Source of the DNA: Dysidea avara
Taxonomy: Eukaryota > Porifera > Demospongiae > Dictyoceratida > Dysideidae
Reading direction: 5' to 3'
Length of the DNA stretch: 64,000 nucleotides
NCBI RefSeq assembly: GCF_963678975.1
Contig: NC_089278.1
Coordinates: 11,931,479-11,995,478 of the forward strand
This document shows, piece after piece, positions 1 through 12,000 of the stretch; within the stretch, counting starts at the first letter, position 1; each line of letters starts with the position of its first letter. Position numbers and translations under genes: made by a program. Under the pieces are notes generated by a model. That model was not told the origin of the DNA. It was given only the letters and a program-made list of their open reading frames with translations, and ran no database searches.

Positions 1-490
1 GCTAAAGTCTTTGAGCAGGCTGTAGGACCAGGTGTCCTACAGACCTTCAGCACTTGTGCTGTAAAGCATTAATAAATAAATAATAAAAAAATAAATAAAA
101 ACGAATGGCAATGATGTTTATCTTGCCTGGAAAGTAAGCTAACAAGTCAAATAAACACATGGGCTTGATCATGTACAGGTTACTAACTATTTTAGTATCC
201 TCACTACAGGTCTCTGTTGCCTCAGACATCAGTTGCATAAAGAGAAGATAAAATGTACAGTGTCCTTTATATGGAGGGTCCCTTAATAGAAGTTCCACTG
301 CATATGACAGGGCCAGCAAAAAAAAACTGGACATTTGGGCACATAAAAATTCACCTACTTTTTCAAACTTTCACTTTTTATTCCATTACACTATGGCCAT
401 ACAAATTTCAGCACTTACTAAACTGCTAAGTAGCTCTGTAGTATAAGTTAGAGAATGTACTTGTAGCTATTCCACCCAGGTGATTATATA
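1..490. other. AT-rich flank without a recognisable gene
   Basis: No exon, splice pair or known repeat is recognised on either strand. The minus-strand open stretch at 47-334 has no family resemblance and is biased by AT-rich sequence. The missing 3' exons of the minus-strand cortactin gene could in principle lie here, but I found no SH3-like coding. Confidence 0.4.
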
Positions 491-681
491 TGCGTAGTAA
501 CTATATAATACCTATATTGCACTAATCACATGCACATTTGATTGTAACACATGCAGCACATGCATACATGATGTAACAATAAGTAACGTGATGAAGGATT
601 ATTCGAGAACTTGATTAGTTGTATTGGCACGTGTATGGATGAACTATTGTATTGTTGATTGAATGAACTGTGTGTATTACA
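491..681 (+). repeat. 5' LTR
   Basis: About 191 bp, beginning TG and ending CA, matching 4828-5019. It differs from the 3' copy by a CG insertion near position 493, a missing GAT triplet and scattered substitutions. The internal domain starts immediately after with a primer-binding-like sequence. Confidence 0.88.
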
Positions 682-691
682 TTGGTAACAG

Positions 692-1696
692 ATGATGGCT
701 GTGTCACAGGCTAAACACATTAGTTTGCCCAGTATGTTTTCAAGTGGAAACATTTCGGAGTGGTTTGCGCGATTTGACATTTGCTCCAAGGCTAATGGAT
801 GGAATGACGAGACTAAAGCACTCAAATTGCCTACGCTACTCGAGGGAGAGGCACTAGCATCATGGCTAGAGTTGTCGGAAGAGCGACAAGGCGATTTTAA
901 GATAGCGAAAGAAAAGCTTGTTGGCAAAATGACACCGTTGCCCTTTACGGCTTTGGAAGAGTTTCACGCCCGGAAGATGCGCCCAGGAGAGGCGCTGTCA
1001 TTGTTTACCCAGGACTTAAAGCAACTTTTACAGACTGCCATGTCAGGATTAGACAAGAAAGCTGGTGAACAGATGTTGATTCATCAGTTTTTGACAGGTT
1101 TACCAACCACAATTAGTCGGCAGCTACGTGCGACAGGTGAGACAAATGAACTCGATAAGGTGGTGGAACGGGCTCGCCTTTTAATGACAATCGACAACCA
1201 GGACCTTCTGCATAGTGTAGCCGCTACAGGGACTTCTTCAGTACCCAATCAGCCAAATAAAGTAACTCGTTTAATGGACCAGATGGAATCGCTCACGCAG
1301 CAAGTACCAGCCCTTACAACACTCAAGTCAACTAACTCACGGTATCGTCCAGGACCAGTACGATGCTTTAACTGCCAAGGCTTACGCCACCTGCAACGGA
1401 ACTGCCCTAGTCCTCCTTACCAAGGCCGACAACCAAGATTTTCTCGAGGCTGTTTCAACCCGGACACATTCAAAAAGAGTGCCCGCAGCAGGGAAACGGG
1501 GAAGGGACATCTGGAATGGGTCATCGGCGTCCCAAACCCTAACTGTAGACCCACCCACTTCCATAGTTACTGTAGCTACAATCAAAACAGATGCAGCAGT
1601 CATTCAGGCCTACTTTGGAAACAAGTCAACAGAAATGATGTTGGATTCTGGTTCAGCAGTATCACTGGTAAGGCAAGATATTGTCAAGAGTTCTAA
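692..1696 (+). CDS. Gag polyprotein of Gypsy element
   Basis: An open frame of 334 codons just inside the 5' LTR. The N-terminal two thirds look like a Ty3/Gypsy Gag capsid (ISEWFARFDICSKANGW, GEALASWLEL, EEFHARKMRPGEALSLF). Near residues 225-238 there is one zinc knuckle of the form CX2CX4HX4C (CFNCQGLRHLQRNC), which binds RNA in this family. Pol continues in another frame that overlaps the 3' end from about 1479, so Pol would need a frameshift, or the frame was broken by mutation. The final 60 or so residues after the zinc knuckle look like out-of-frame reading. Function: particle assembly and RNA packaging. Confidence 0.85.
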   Translation: MMAVSQAKHISLPSMFSSGNISEWFARFDICSKANGWNDETKALKLPTLLEGEALASWLELSEERQGDFKIAKEKLVGKMTPLPFTALEEFHARKMRPGEALSLFTQDLKQLLQTAMSGLDKKAGEQMLIHQFLTGLPTTISRQLRATGETNELDKVVERARLLMTIDNQDLLHSVAATGTSSVPNQPNKVTRLMDQMESLTQQVPALTTLKSTNSRYRPGPVRCFNCQGLRHLQRNCPSPPYQGRQPRFSRGCFNPDTFKKSARSRETGKGHLEWVIGVPNPNCRPTHFHSYCSYNQNRCSSHSGLLWKQVNRNDVGFWFSSITGKARYCQEF

Positions 1697-4600
1697 AATA
1701 GAATCTCAGATGCCACTCTCACAGATACAGCTAGTCACAGCATCTGGAGACAAGTTGCCAATTCATGACTGTCTTAAGGTTACAATTAAGGTGCAAGGGG
1801 AGAAATTCACACATGACTTCTTGGTGGTTGACAAGCTGATAACCCCAGTCATCCTAGGAATAGACTTCCTGCAGAAACATCAATTAACTCTTAATTTCAG
1901 TCGTACCCCTGTTGTGATGACCAAGAACACTCATACTGCTGCAGCAACTGAAGTGTCAGTTGTCCTCAGACCAATTTGGGCTGCACACCAGCAAATACGT
2001 GAAAGATATTGTGGCACCATAGGACTAGAACACTCGGAGGAAAATATCGATGAGTGTGCCAAAGTTTGATGAACCAGTTCATATTGAATTTCCTAGTTGT
2101 GCTAACCCCATGTTTGAGTGTGTCATGAGAGAATACAAGGAGATATTCAGAACATCACCAGGACTGACAGCAGTAGCTCATCATTACATTCCAACTGCTG
2201 GAACCCCAACAAGAGTACCTCCAAGACGAATCCCTGCACACTTCAAAGATGAAGTTCTTAGACAACTGCAGGTATGCAATGTTAGACCAAGGAATCATTG
2301 AAGAGAGCAACAGTCCTTGGATGGCTCCTACCGTATTTGTGAGAAAGAAAACAGGAGACCCACTTCCATTACCAGACGAAGTCCAAGACAGACTAGCAGT
2401 TTTTTCTACTTTAGACCTGCAGTCTGGGTATTGGCAATTCCCCGTCTCAATTAAGGATCGTGAAAAGACAGCATTTTGTCCAGGCCCAGGAATGGGACTC
2501 TTATCAGTTCTGCCGAATGCCATTCGGGTTAGCAGGGGCACCAGCATCTTTTCAGAGGCTGATGGACAAAATCCTTAGAGACTTACCCTTTGCGTCCACT
2601 TATATTGATGATATATTGGTATTCTCCTCAGATCCTGTCCAGCACAACAAACACTTGTGTAAGGTCTTTCAGCGGCTCCAAGAGGCTGGTCTAACACTCC
2701 GGTGTAAGAAGTGCCACATTGGGTTATCTCAGGTAACATATCTGGTCATGTATTTTCTGCAGCTGGTATGGCCCCAGACCCCAGGAAAACCCAAGCCATT
2801 GTTGAGTGGCCACGTCCCACAAGTGTTGCAACAGTTCGACAATTCATAGGACTAGCTAGTTATTATAGACGTTACATTGCACACTTTGCCCAGATTGCAG
2901 CACCACTACATAGGCTTACACAAAAGGGTGCAACATTTGACTGGAACCAAGAGTGTGAATGTGCTTTTGCCCACCTGAAGACTCGACTGTCCACAGCACC
3001 AATTTTATCCTTTCCACAGTTTGACTCCAATGCCGATGTCTTTTCATTGTATACAGATGCCAGTTCAGCGGGTGTGGGGGCAGTTTTGGAACAGAGTGGT
3101 GCAGTGATAGGCTAGCATACGCTAGCAGATCATTGACACAAGCAGAACGGCAATATAGCACAATTCAGAAGGAATGTCTAGCTATTGTTTATGCCACGAA
3201 ACAGTTTCGTCACTACCTCTTGGGTCGCCACTTCAAACTAATCACAGACCACGCACCACTGCAGTGGTTGAGTGCTCAGAAAATGGAGGGGCTCTTGTGT
3301 CGATGGGCCCTCAGGCTTCAGGAGTATGATTTCTCCATTGTTTATCGGAAAGGCTCACAAAATCAGAATGCAGATGCCTTGTCACGGCTTGAGACCACCA
3401 CAACACGCTCTCAACCTGCAGCTGCTACTATTTTAAAGCCTTCAACATTCTCGACAGAACTGAAGAAGGCCCAAGAAAAGGATGAGTACATTCACCAGTT
3501 AATTAAACCACTTGCAACATCACAAACTACCCTCAACGGTTGTCATTGGCGAAAGCATCCACTACGCCGCTATTGTCAGATTTTCCACCAGTCACTATTG
3601 ATCAATGGTACTGTTTATCATAAGTATGCTCCAGGACCAACATCAGACATTGTAACTATTCCGATAATTTCTAAAGCTCTCCGTCACCAGTTATACAAAA
3701 GAATCATGATCCTCCTACCAGTGGCCGCCTAGGAACTGATAAAACACTAAGTCGGCTACAAAGTGAAGCTTACTGGGCAGGTATGTCAGTAGATGTAGAC
3801 AAATACTGTCGTGAGTGTGTTGTATGTCACAGTTGCAAATTCTCTTCTCCTCAGAAAACTCCATTGTCTTCAGTCCCTATGGGTAAGCCATGGGAGATGG
3901 TTGCCGTAGATGTGCTTCAGGTACCGATATCATATCACAACAATCGCTATCTACTCGTCGTCCAAGATTACTTTACTAAGTGGGTGGAGGCAATCCCAAT
4001 GTTGGATCAGACTGCCGTGTGCATCACCAACGCAGTAGTTAAGCTGTTTGCCATGTTAGGATTGCCCCGAATTGTGCATTCAGACCAAGGGCAAAATTTT
4101 GAAAGTACAACTCTGAAGCAAACGCTTGAGGCATTTGGGATAAGTAAATCACGAACCACAGCCTACCACCCACAAGGTGACGGTCTTGTCGAACGTTTTA
4201 ACCGTTCACTCTTACAGTTGCTTCGGTGCTATGTTCAGTCAGAACCAGATCGGGAGAGATATTTACCATTAGTCTTATAGGCATACTGTACTGCAAAGCA
4301 CACATTTACGGGTGTCTCACCCTTTCAGCTAATGTTTGGTCGCCAACCTAAGCTACCTGAAAACTCTACTGATGCATTTGACACTACAAATGCATTTACG
4401 TACAAAGTTAGCAGAGTTACAGGACCTTGTTACCTCGAATTCAGCAGCAGCTGCACACAGGCAACAACATGGTTATAATCGATTCACTAAGCCACAGCAG
4501 TTTGCTCCGGGAGACCTAGTCTGGCTATCTATCCCCACTGCCGGTAAACTAACTCCACACTGGGAAGGTCGATGGAAAGTGGAAGAAGTGAATAACAGTG

Positions 4601-4800
4601 TTAATGTAAAAATCTCTAATGATTACCAGTCAAAAGTTGTCCATGTCAACCGGCTAAGACATCGACTCCAGCCTTCCCTAGATGACACATACCTCTCAGA
4701 CAATAACCAGGCTATTGACATTGAACATTTGATTGCTCCAGAGCCTACTCCTTCTCGACGATATCCTGATCGCCTCCTGATAGACTGCAATATTAAGTTC
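1479..4800 (+). pseudogene. Broken Pol polyprotein of Gypsy element
   Basis: Coding similarity runs through at least six open segments in different frames (1479-2069, 2050-2301, 2249-2578, 2460-2849, 2711-3115, 3133-3732, 3783-4280, 4336-4800). In order they show a retropepsin-like motif (LDSGSAVSLV, near 1630), a reverse transcriptase with an intact YIDD box (about 2601-2612), RNase H (LYTDASSAG near 3048; ITDHAPLQWL near 3240), an integrase zinc-finger remnant (CRECVVCHSC near 3807), and the integrase core with its aspartates and glutamate in VDVLQ, VHSDQGQNFE and GLVERFNRS. A GPY/F-like module (HWEGRWKVEEV) follows; I see no chromodomain. Stops interrupt the frame at about 3113 and 4278. 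The element cannot make a full polyprotein. Confidence 0.9.
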
Positions 4801-4827
4801 AGGTCGAGCTTTTCAAGGAGAAGCATA

Positions 4828-5019
4828 TGTAGTAACTATATAATACCTATATTGCACTAATCACATGCACATTTGATTGTAACACATGCAGCACATGCAT
4901 ACATGATGATGTAACAATAAGTCACGTGATGAAGGATTATTCAAGAACTTGATTAGTTGTATTGGCACGTGTATGGATGAACTATTGTATTGTTGATTGA
5001 ATGAACTGTGTGTATTACA
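4828..5019 (+). repeat. 3' LTR
   Basis: Direct copy of 491-681, beginning TGTAGTAACT and ending ATTACA, preceded by a short polypurine tract. The sequence after it (5020 on) belongs to another repeat fragment. Confidence 0.88.
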
Positions 5020-5170
5020 TATGATCTGTTTTGTGATGGGATGTAGTTTGTGTCCTCAAGCAATACTGCAGTGCATGCATCATGGACTTACCTTTGCCCT
5101 CCTTTGTTCCCATCTCTTCGTTGACAGAGCAAGATGCTGATTCCTGGTGGCACATTAATGGTTTTGTGTA
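5020..5170 (-). mobile_element. Fragment of a dispersed transposon-like repeat
   Basis: On the minus strand this stretch reads like a degraded relative of the segments at 51170-51330 (plus) and 57010-57160 (minus orientation). The shared core surrounds a conserved block with CATGATGCATGCACTG in the reverse complement. All three encode a similar short peptide ending in a basic, Ser-rich tail in the better copies. It abuts the 3' LTR exactly, so the Gypsy element probably inserted beside or into it. Confidence 0.5.
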
Positions 5171-5288
5171 TTAAATAATAAAGTGGAGATTTGTCTGTAT
5201 TTTTGTGCTACCACACCCCCAACAGTTGAAGCAAGCAGATTGGTTGCAGGCTAGCTACACGTATTGTACTCTGTATTGTATTCCACGT

Positions 5289-5588
5289 TAGGGCTGAAAC
5301 AGATATCCATATTATCTGGAGGTCTGGATATATTAATTCATTGTCTGCATGGATGGCTGTAATCTGAAGCCATCAAAATTAATAATTTCAAGCACTCTCA
5401 AAATTGTCATTGATACAAAACTTCCACACTATTCATTGCCTAATCATTAGATTATGAACGTGTATGCATGCTTGTTTCCTAAATTATGAAACATGCTCAT
5501 GACAAAACTATATAAGATACTTACAGCAACTGAAGATGTCACTATCCATTTGCTCAGGATAGTAAAATTGTTATACGTTTCAGCCCTA
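5289..5588. mobile_element. hAT-type MITE, about 300 bp
   Basis: Ends are inverted repeats: TAGGGCTGAAAC at the left and GTTTCAGCCCTA at the right. The flanking 8-mers ttccacgt and ctccatgt match at six of eight positions, consistent with an aged 8-bp hAT target duplication. The terminal sequence is shared with the autonomous-type hAT copy at 7712-10109, so this looks like its non-autonomous derivative. Confidence 0.7.
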
Positions 5589-6061
5589 CTCCATGTGTAA
5601 GACTGTGCAAACTATGCAAAATGGTCTTACACTTGTAGACCTTGCTTTGCAAAAGACTCAAATTTGTGCCACCAGTGCTATTGTTAGGTTCAGTGTGATG
5701 TAGGTGATTGTTAATGTCTATTATTAAAGGGCACAAAGTTAGTTACAAAAAATTGATTTGTGTGCACAAAATTAAAACTCATAATTGAAACTTGTTGGCA
5801 TTAGTATAAAACATCAGATCTACAAAGTCAAAAAAGCAGTACTTAATTTTTGGAAAGGCTCTATCTATATGCTTGCATATATTCGGGTCTTGATTTACAT
5901 GTATAGCAGGAAAAAGCCCTGGGGGTACCAAAGCATTGCCATTGGTAGGCAGTATAACCATGAATACAGTAAAATGATTATATGCTGACATGTACCATTT
6001 AAGTTTTAATATACACACTAGTTATAATACAGTATAAAAGTTCTATTCTTTATGCACTTAC
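5589..6061. other. Intergenic or intronic DNA below the last visible cortactin exon
   Basis: Because the exon at 6062-6172 ends in a good donor, the cortactin gene should continue leftwards into this stretch or beyond. I could not identify a further 37-residue repeat exon or an SH3 domain here. A small hairpin occurs at about 5597-5631 (GTAAGAC and GTCTTAC arms). Confidence 0.4.
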
Positions 6062-9000
6062 ATCATCTTGGCTATCTTTGTCCACACCAAATTTGCCTCC
6101 AAAGCCTTTACTAGCATCAGTCTGGGAACCATGCTTCTCCAGTTGTGTTTGATAATCCCAGCCAACAGCTGACTACAGTGTAACATACCAGTAGGAGAGT
6201 GAGCACATGATATATTTACGTGTTGGTATACCTTATCTTGACGATCCTTTTGTACTCCATACTTGCCACCAAATCCCTTAGTGTGGTCAGTTTGGGATTC
6301 GTGTTGTTCTAGTTTGGCCTGATAATCCCAACCCATTGCAGACTAAAATATGTATAAATGATGTTAATAATGAAAGTATATCACAGGAACATGTATATTG
6401 TATGCTGTAACTTACGTATATTCATTCACATATCTATATCTTACAAATATACACAACACACCTTGTCTTGTCGATCCTGTTGTACTCCAAACTTGCCACC
6501 AAACCCTTTAGTGTGGTCGGTCTGTGACTCATGTTGCTGCAATTTAGCCTGGTACTCCCAACCCACCGCTGACTGATATAATAGACACAATATCAAATAG
6601 TAGATAAAGACATGCATACCTTATCCTGTCGGTCCTTTTGTACCCCAAACTTCCCACCAAATCCTTTAGTGTGGTCAGTCTGTGAGACATGCTTATCTAC
6701 TTGAGCCTGATAATCCCAGCCATGGGCAGTCTACAGCATTAAAACGTATACAACTGTTGCAGTCAGTAGAACATATTAACCTTGTCTTGACGATCTTTCT
6801 GGACTCCAAAACGACCACCAAAGCCAACTTTATTATCTGTCTGAGACTGATGTTGGGCGCGTTCAGTTTGATAGTCCCAGCCAACCACATTCTAAAGGTT
6901 AACAATATTAAAATATTGAATGTCAATACATATAGTGCTAAAGTGTACATGTGCAGATGGATTACAGCACACAGTAGTGTGTCATGTGCTAGCACGTCAC
7001 ACCAGTGTACAAAGAACAAATTTCACACATATATGCTCTGTATTTATACTGCCTTATTAGAATGGACCAATTTTTATGGTAAAGGTTACCTCCTCCTTAA
7101 GTAGTTCACAAACAAAATGATATATGAGTCATGCTTTAATTTCTTAATTTACCATGCTGAATGCTTATTTAACAATTCTATAGCAATGAAAGTTTCAAAA
7201 GTTTTCATGATTGTATTAGAATATGTACAACTGTTTCTGTCAATCAAAAGATTCAGTTGTCAAAAGTCAATGTTTGTTCCATTTTGTAAAATAAAAGTCC
7301 TACTGCCCTTATTTTTGTGGCATACACTTACATACATTCACACTTTACAAGTAAACACTTTCTCACTCAATACAGACATCTCATGTGGAATGTACACATA
7401 TCCCTTCATGGATACAATATGAATACAATAGGTAGTAAGTATACAGTATGCTGATTGTCAATGTATCACAAACACATGTACCTTATCAACACGATCCTTT
7501 TCTACTCCAAACTTACCACCATACCCATGAGAGGCTTTGGGGCTGAACACATGTTAAGAAGACACAACTATACTATTTTATTTCAACATGCATTGCTCAA
7601 AGGATACCCTTTGTCCATTTCCTCTGTAAAGTAGTACACAATATATATGTAAATAATATGTGCATAAACTCATGCTTATAACTAACGTACATATGTTGTG
7701 TATGTTTATATTAGTGCTGAAACGACCATGGATTTGTAGTACTCGAGTACTCTTTAATGTTAATGATTGAGTACTCACGAATACTTGCTATTTAACATAG
7801 CTAGTCACATGTGCATGTTTACACTTTACATTACTTTATTCACTTTAGCAACTGACCCCACAATGCAGTGAAGATCTACAATTATTACCCAAATAATTAC
7901 ACGTATTTTCAATTTGTTTTATTGTATAAACTTTCAAATGAATTATCAAGTTAAAAACATTTTGTAAATGACAAGTAAAAGCAGTACTTCTGTATACCAA
8001 CAATGTCAGTTCACTCAAATACATAATTTGTTGATACATGTATGACCTGGATCACTGGGAATTAAGATATAAGAATTTAAGAAACATTTTTTTTAAATCA
8101 AGCAGGTTAAAATCGACTTCCACTGAGATTTTTATTTAAGAAAATAATCATGTTGGCATTCTCTGGAGTCAGACTGCTTTGTTACTTGTTTATAACAAGA
8201 CCTGCTGTAGAAAATATCCTTTCAGCTGGCACAGATGTTGATGTATGCATAAGTATCATCTAGCCAAAACTGCTACTTGAGGAAAACGTCCACCATTAAT
8301 TTTCCACCAATCTAGGCAACAGTTTCCGGGCTCATCACACTTCAAAGGAGGCTCTGTTAAGTATCTATTCACCTGCACTTCAGCATCATTTAGATTATCT
8401 GCATCATTGTTGTCACCCTCCAGCAAGAATGCTAAGGCACTTGGAGATTTTTCTGTATTCACAGGGGTATCATGTTCACCAACTCCTTCATCTTCACCAT
8501 GGCTCTGTTCAGCATCATCTTCATTGTCTTCTGAATCGGCTTCTAGTTCTTTAACTTTCTGTTTAAGCCTATCAACAACAGCAGATCGTTGATCTTCATT
8601 CAAAAACTTCAGCTGAAAGTACAGTTGTATCTTGGGTCAAGTACAGAGGATGATAATATGGCTACTTTGGTCACAATGTCTGACCCATCTGGATTAAATC
8701 GTCTTTTGATCCCCATTGTAACTGTTTGTTTAAATCTCTTTACAGTTGGTACATCACCGCTGGTAGTAATCAAATGCTTTTTAAGGTGACCATTAACAAC
8801 AGGGTAAACCAGCGACATTGCCACTATCTTGGCCTCACAAAGTTCTGTTGTGGCCACCTGCAAAGCCTTCAAAATCTTCACCATTTGTCCCATCATCACC
8901 CACTGATCATCTTTTAGGTACGGGTGCTTATAATCAGTGCTACTCACAGTATCATCAAATAGCACAGCATATATAGCCCACCTTCGCTCTTCAAGGCACT

Positions 9001-12000
9001 CAAACATCTGGTAAGTGGAGTTCCACCATCTTGGATAAGGTGGTGTTCAGGTACATTAATTTGTTTCTGCTTTTGCTTTAGAGCTGCCATGGCATTACTG
9101 CTGTGTTTAAAGTGCCCTACCAACTTTCATGCAGGAGCTGCCAGCCGAGTAAGTACACTGTCTGACAAACCACTGTTGATTGCCAGCTGCAATGTGTGGC
9201 TGAAACAGCTGACATCCTCCCACCCCACCTCTTCAACAGCCACTGTCATGTTTGCCGCACTGTCATGAATGATTGCTATGATGTGATCATCAGGTATGTT
9301 CCATTCTTTTGCAACAGTTTGAAGCCTGCTTGCAATATTAACCCCAGTATGTTGTTCAGGCATTTCACGAGTCTGGAGCACTCGACTGACCATCTTCCAA
9401 TTATCATCGATATAATGTGCTGTAACTGTAAGGTACGTAAGCTTCGGTGGCATTACTAGTCCACAAATCAGTTGTCAGTGCTAGGTACTGCGACTCCAAC
9501 TCCTTGCACAATTGCTCTTTAACATTGAGATACATTCGGCGAATCACAGAACTGATGTGTGTACGTGACGGTATAGAATAATTAGGTTCAAGCAATCCTA
9601 AAAGATTTTGAAACCCACTTCCATCAACTGTTGAAACTGGCCGCATGTCACGTATGATAAACTGAACAATCCTGTTTGTTACCTTTGCCGCGTAGTAACA
9701 CCGATTAAAAGAAACTATATTAGTTTGTCGCTTGTGACTACTGCTACTATCTTCACCAGTCACGGTCTTGTATTCGTCAATATGTTTAAATCGCAAATAG
9801 TTGAAGAGGTTTGTGGTTCCACCGGTGTACGCTAATTGGACATCATCACAAAGAGTACAGCTGGCTGTTTTAATCATTTCACCATCCTTTAAGACATCTG
9901 TCAACTCGAAGTACTCCCATATAGGACTGCTTCTCTTTCGCTTCGCCATGCATGTAATCAATCTCAATAATTCGTATGAAATTAATAGCCTATACGCATG
10001 TGATATAGCTCCCGTGATCTTCTCGAATACTCGAGCACTAAATTTACTATCTGAGTACAAAATCCGTTAGCGAGTATTCGAGTACTCGCTGTATTCGTTT
10101 CAGCCCTAAGTTTATATGTTGATGAATATATTGAATGAATTACCACTCACTGAAATGAACAATTATCTAAAAAGGTATTAATACAATGAGCAGTATACAT
10201 ACACAGGTTTAAAAAAATGTTATTACCAGATCCTTCACTTTGAATGAGGTATACTATAATAAAGCTAGTTGATTTGTACGGTACACGTCCAGTTTTCTCA
10301 AGATCATTATTGTGACAATTATGTCCCGCTTCTAGTGCAAGGTGTTAATTCGTGGTAGTGCATGATGGCTTCCCTGAGTTTGACCATCACGTTTGTAATG
10401 ATGTATTGCAACAACTGGATTGATTGCAGAAGTACTTCTCGTACTGTTGCTGTGTAACAGTTGAAAAATGAAGCTGGTCAATTTATGGTTGGAGCATGCA
10501 TTTAGATTAATTTTATGGAACAATGTTTTCTTTTGATACATTATGCGTGAGTTCACTAGTCATATACAAAAGCAAACAAACAAGTCTAGGAATTTTTTAG
10601 TTCAACATAGAAATAAATAGTGAGGTTGCTTATACCGATACACTAATTCATATTTCAGTCTAGAGATCAAATGTCCCTAAAAAGAATAATGTTAAATGTC
10701 CCTAATGTTCCCTTGCAAAAAGAGTTATATGCAGGTTAACTGACCAATTTGAGACAGTTTGCTTTGTGAATCATGTGCGTGTTCAGATAATGAGTACAGT
10801 AATTGTACACGAGGTGACAATATCTGCGGAGTGGCATGAATTTAGATTTGTTTATTGGTGGTAATTGAGACAGAAGGGCAATGGAAACACCAGGATGGGG
10901 AGTAACAAGGAGCCACCAGCCAGACAACAGCATGGGGAGCCACCACCAAAGGTGGTGTACCTGGATGATTTGGAGACGTTCATTGAGAAAATCGTTGAGA
11001 GAAGCTAATTAAGGGTGGCCCAGGAACAGAACAACCCACCAGTGAGTGTGCCATCCACGTCAGGCAGCACATCACGTAAAGCATGGCCCTGTCAGAAAAG
11101 AGGGTGCCCCTTGGGGCACAGGGATGATGAACACAGCAGTGTTCACAAAAAGATGAAGGCAGGTTATGGCGGGCGTCAGGCTAGGGCATAATTGTTAGAA
11201 CTTTCAACAAACACGAAACAAAAAACGGGTCAAGCCTGGGACCCTCTGGTTTTTTACGGGAGGCCAGTGGATCGACGAAAGGAAACTTAGGGATTATGTA
11301 TCAAGCCAATTAACAAGTTGGCTGCCTCCATTAAGGACATTAGTAGGGTTTCTGGGCCCCAAAGTTAACTTTACAAAGGGGGTAGAAAAAGTAAGGCATG
11401 CGTTATTGTATTTTATTGATCCACAGATACACTAGGGGTGATTCCATTGACAGCAGTGATGCAGGGGATTCCACTGGCATCAGCAGCAGTGTAGGAAATA
11501 GATCGACCGTGACAATGATTTCATTAAATGGACTACTGGGCTGGAAAACTTGCTCCCACATTTGAATTCAGAATAACCCTTACAAGGGGGGTTGTTATCG
11601 TTGTCTCAGAAGAACTCAGGACAGGATAATCTAACAGCAGCAGGAGTGTACATCAGGGTTGGGATGACACCAAGTTAGGTAGCTGAGAATATCTGACATT
11701 GGGAGTTTATTGACATGGGCGAGCTCCTATTGGAAGTACAGCTATTTGGAAAACAGGGAAAATCTATCTCACGGAAGTATACAGTCACTCATATACTGAC
11801 ATGGATATGGTGCTTTGGAACATATTATGTGTAGTTTGTTTAACAGGCTGCTAGTTAACTACCATTCAACCATGACTTTCACACCTCTATTGCCTGATGA
11901 CGCTGACTGACTGTACTCATACCTGTAATCATGCTCATGACCATTGTTGTCCTATGATACAACAGTCTGTGCTTCAAGCTACTGATACCGAGGTGACCCT

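Larger units (their letters stand above)
491..5019 (+). mobile_element. Ty3/Gypsy LTR retrotransposon, decayed
   Basis: Two nearly identical repeats (491-681 and 4828-5019) bound an interior with gag and pol in the order protease, reverse transcriptase, RNase H, integrase, which is the Ty3/Gypsy order. A primer-binding-like stretch (TTGGTAACAG) begins at 682, directly after the 5' LTR, and a purine-rich tract (AAGGAGAAG, about 4815-4823) precedes the 3' LTR. Pol is split over several frames, so the copy is inactive. LTR divergence is low (a few substitutions and small indels), which implies fairly recent insertion despite the broken frames. A target duplication is not certain: the flanks are A/T-rich and only roughly match. 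Confidence 0.93.
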
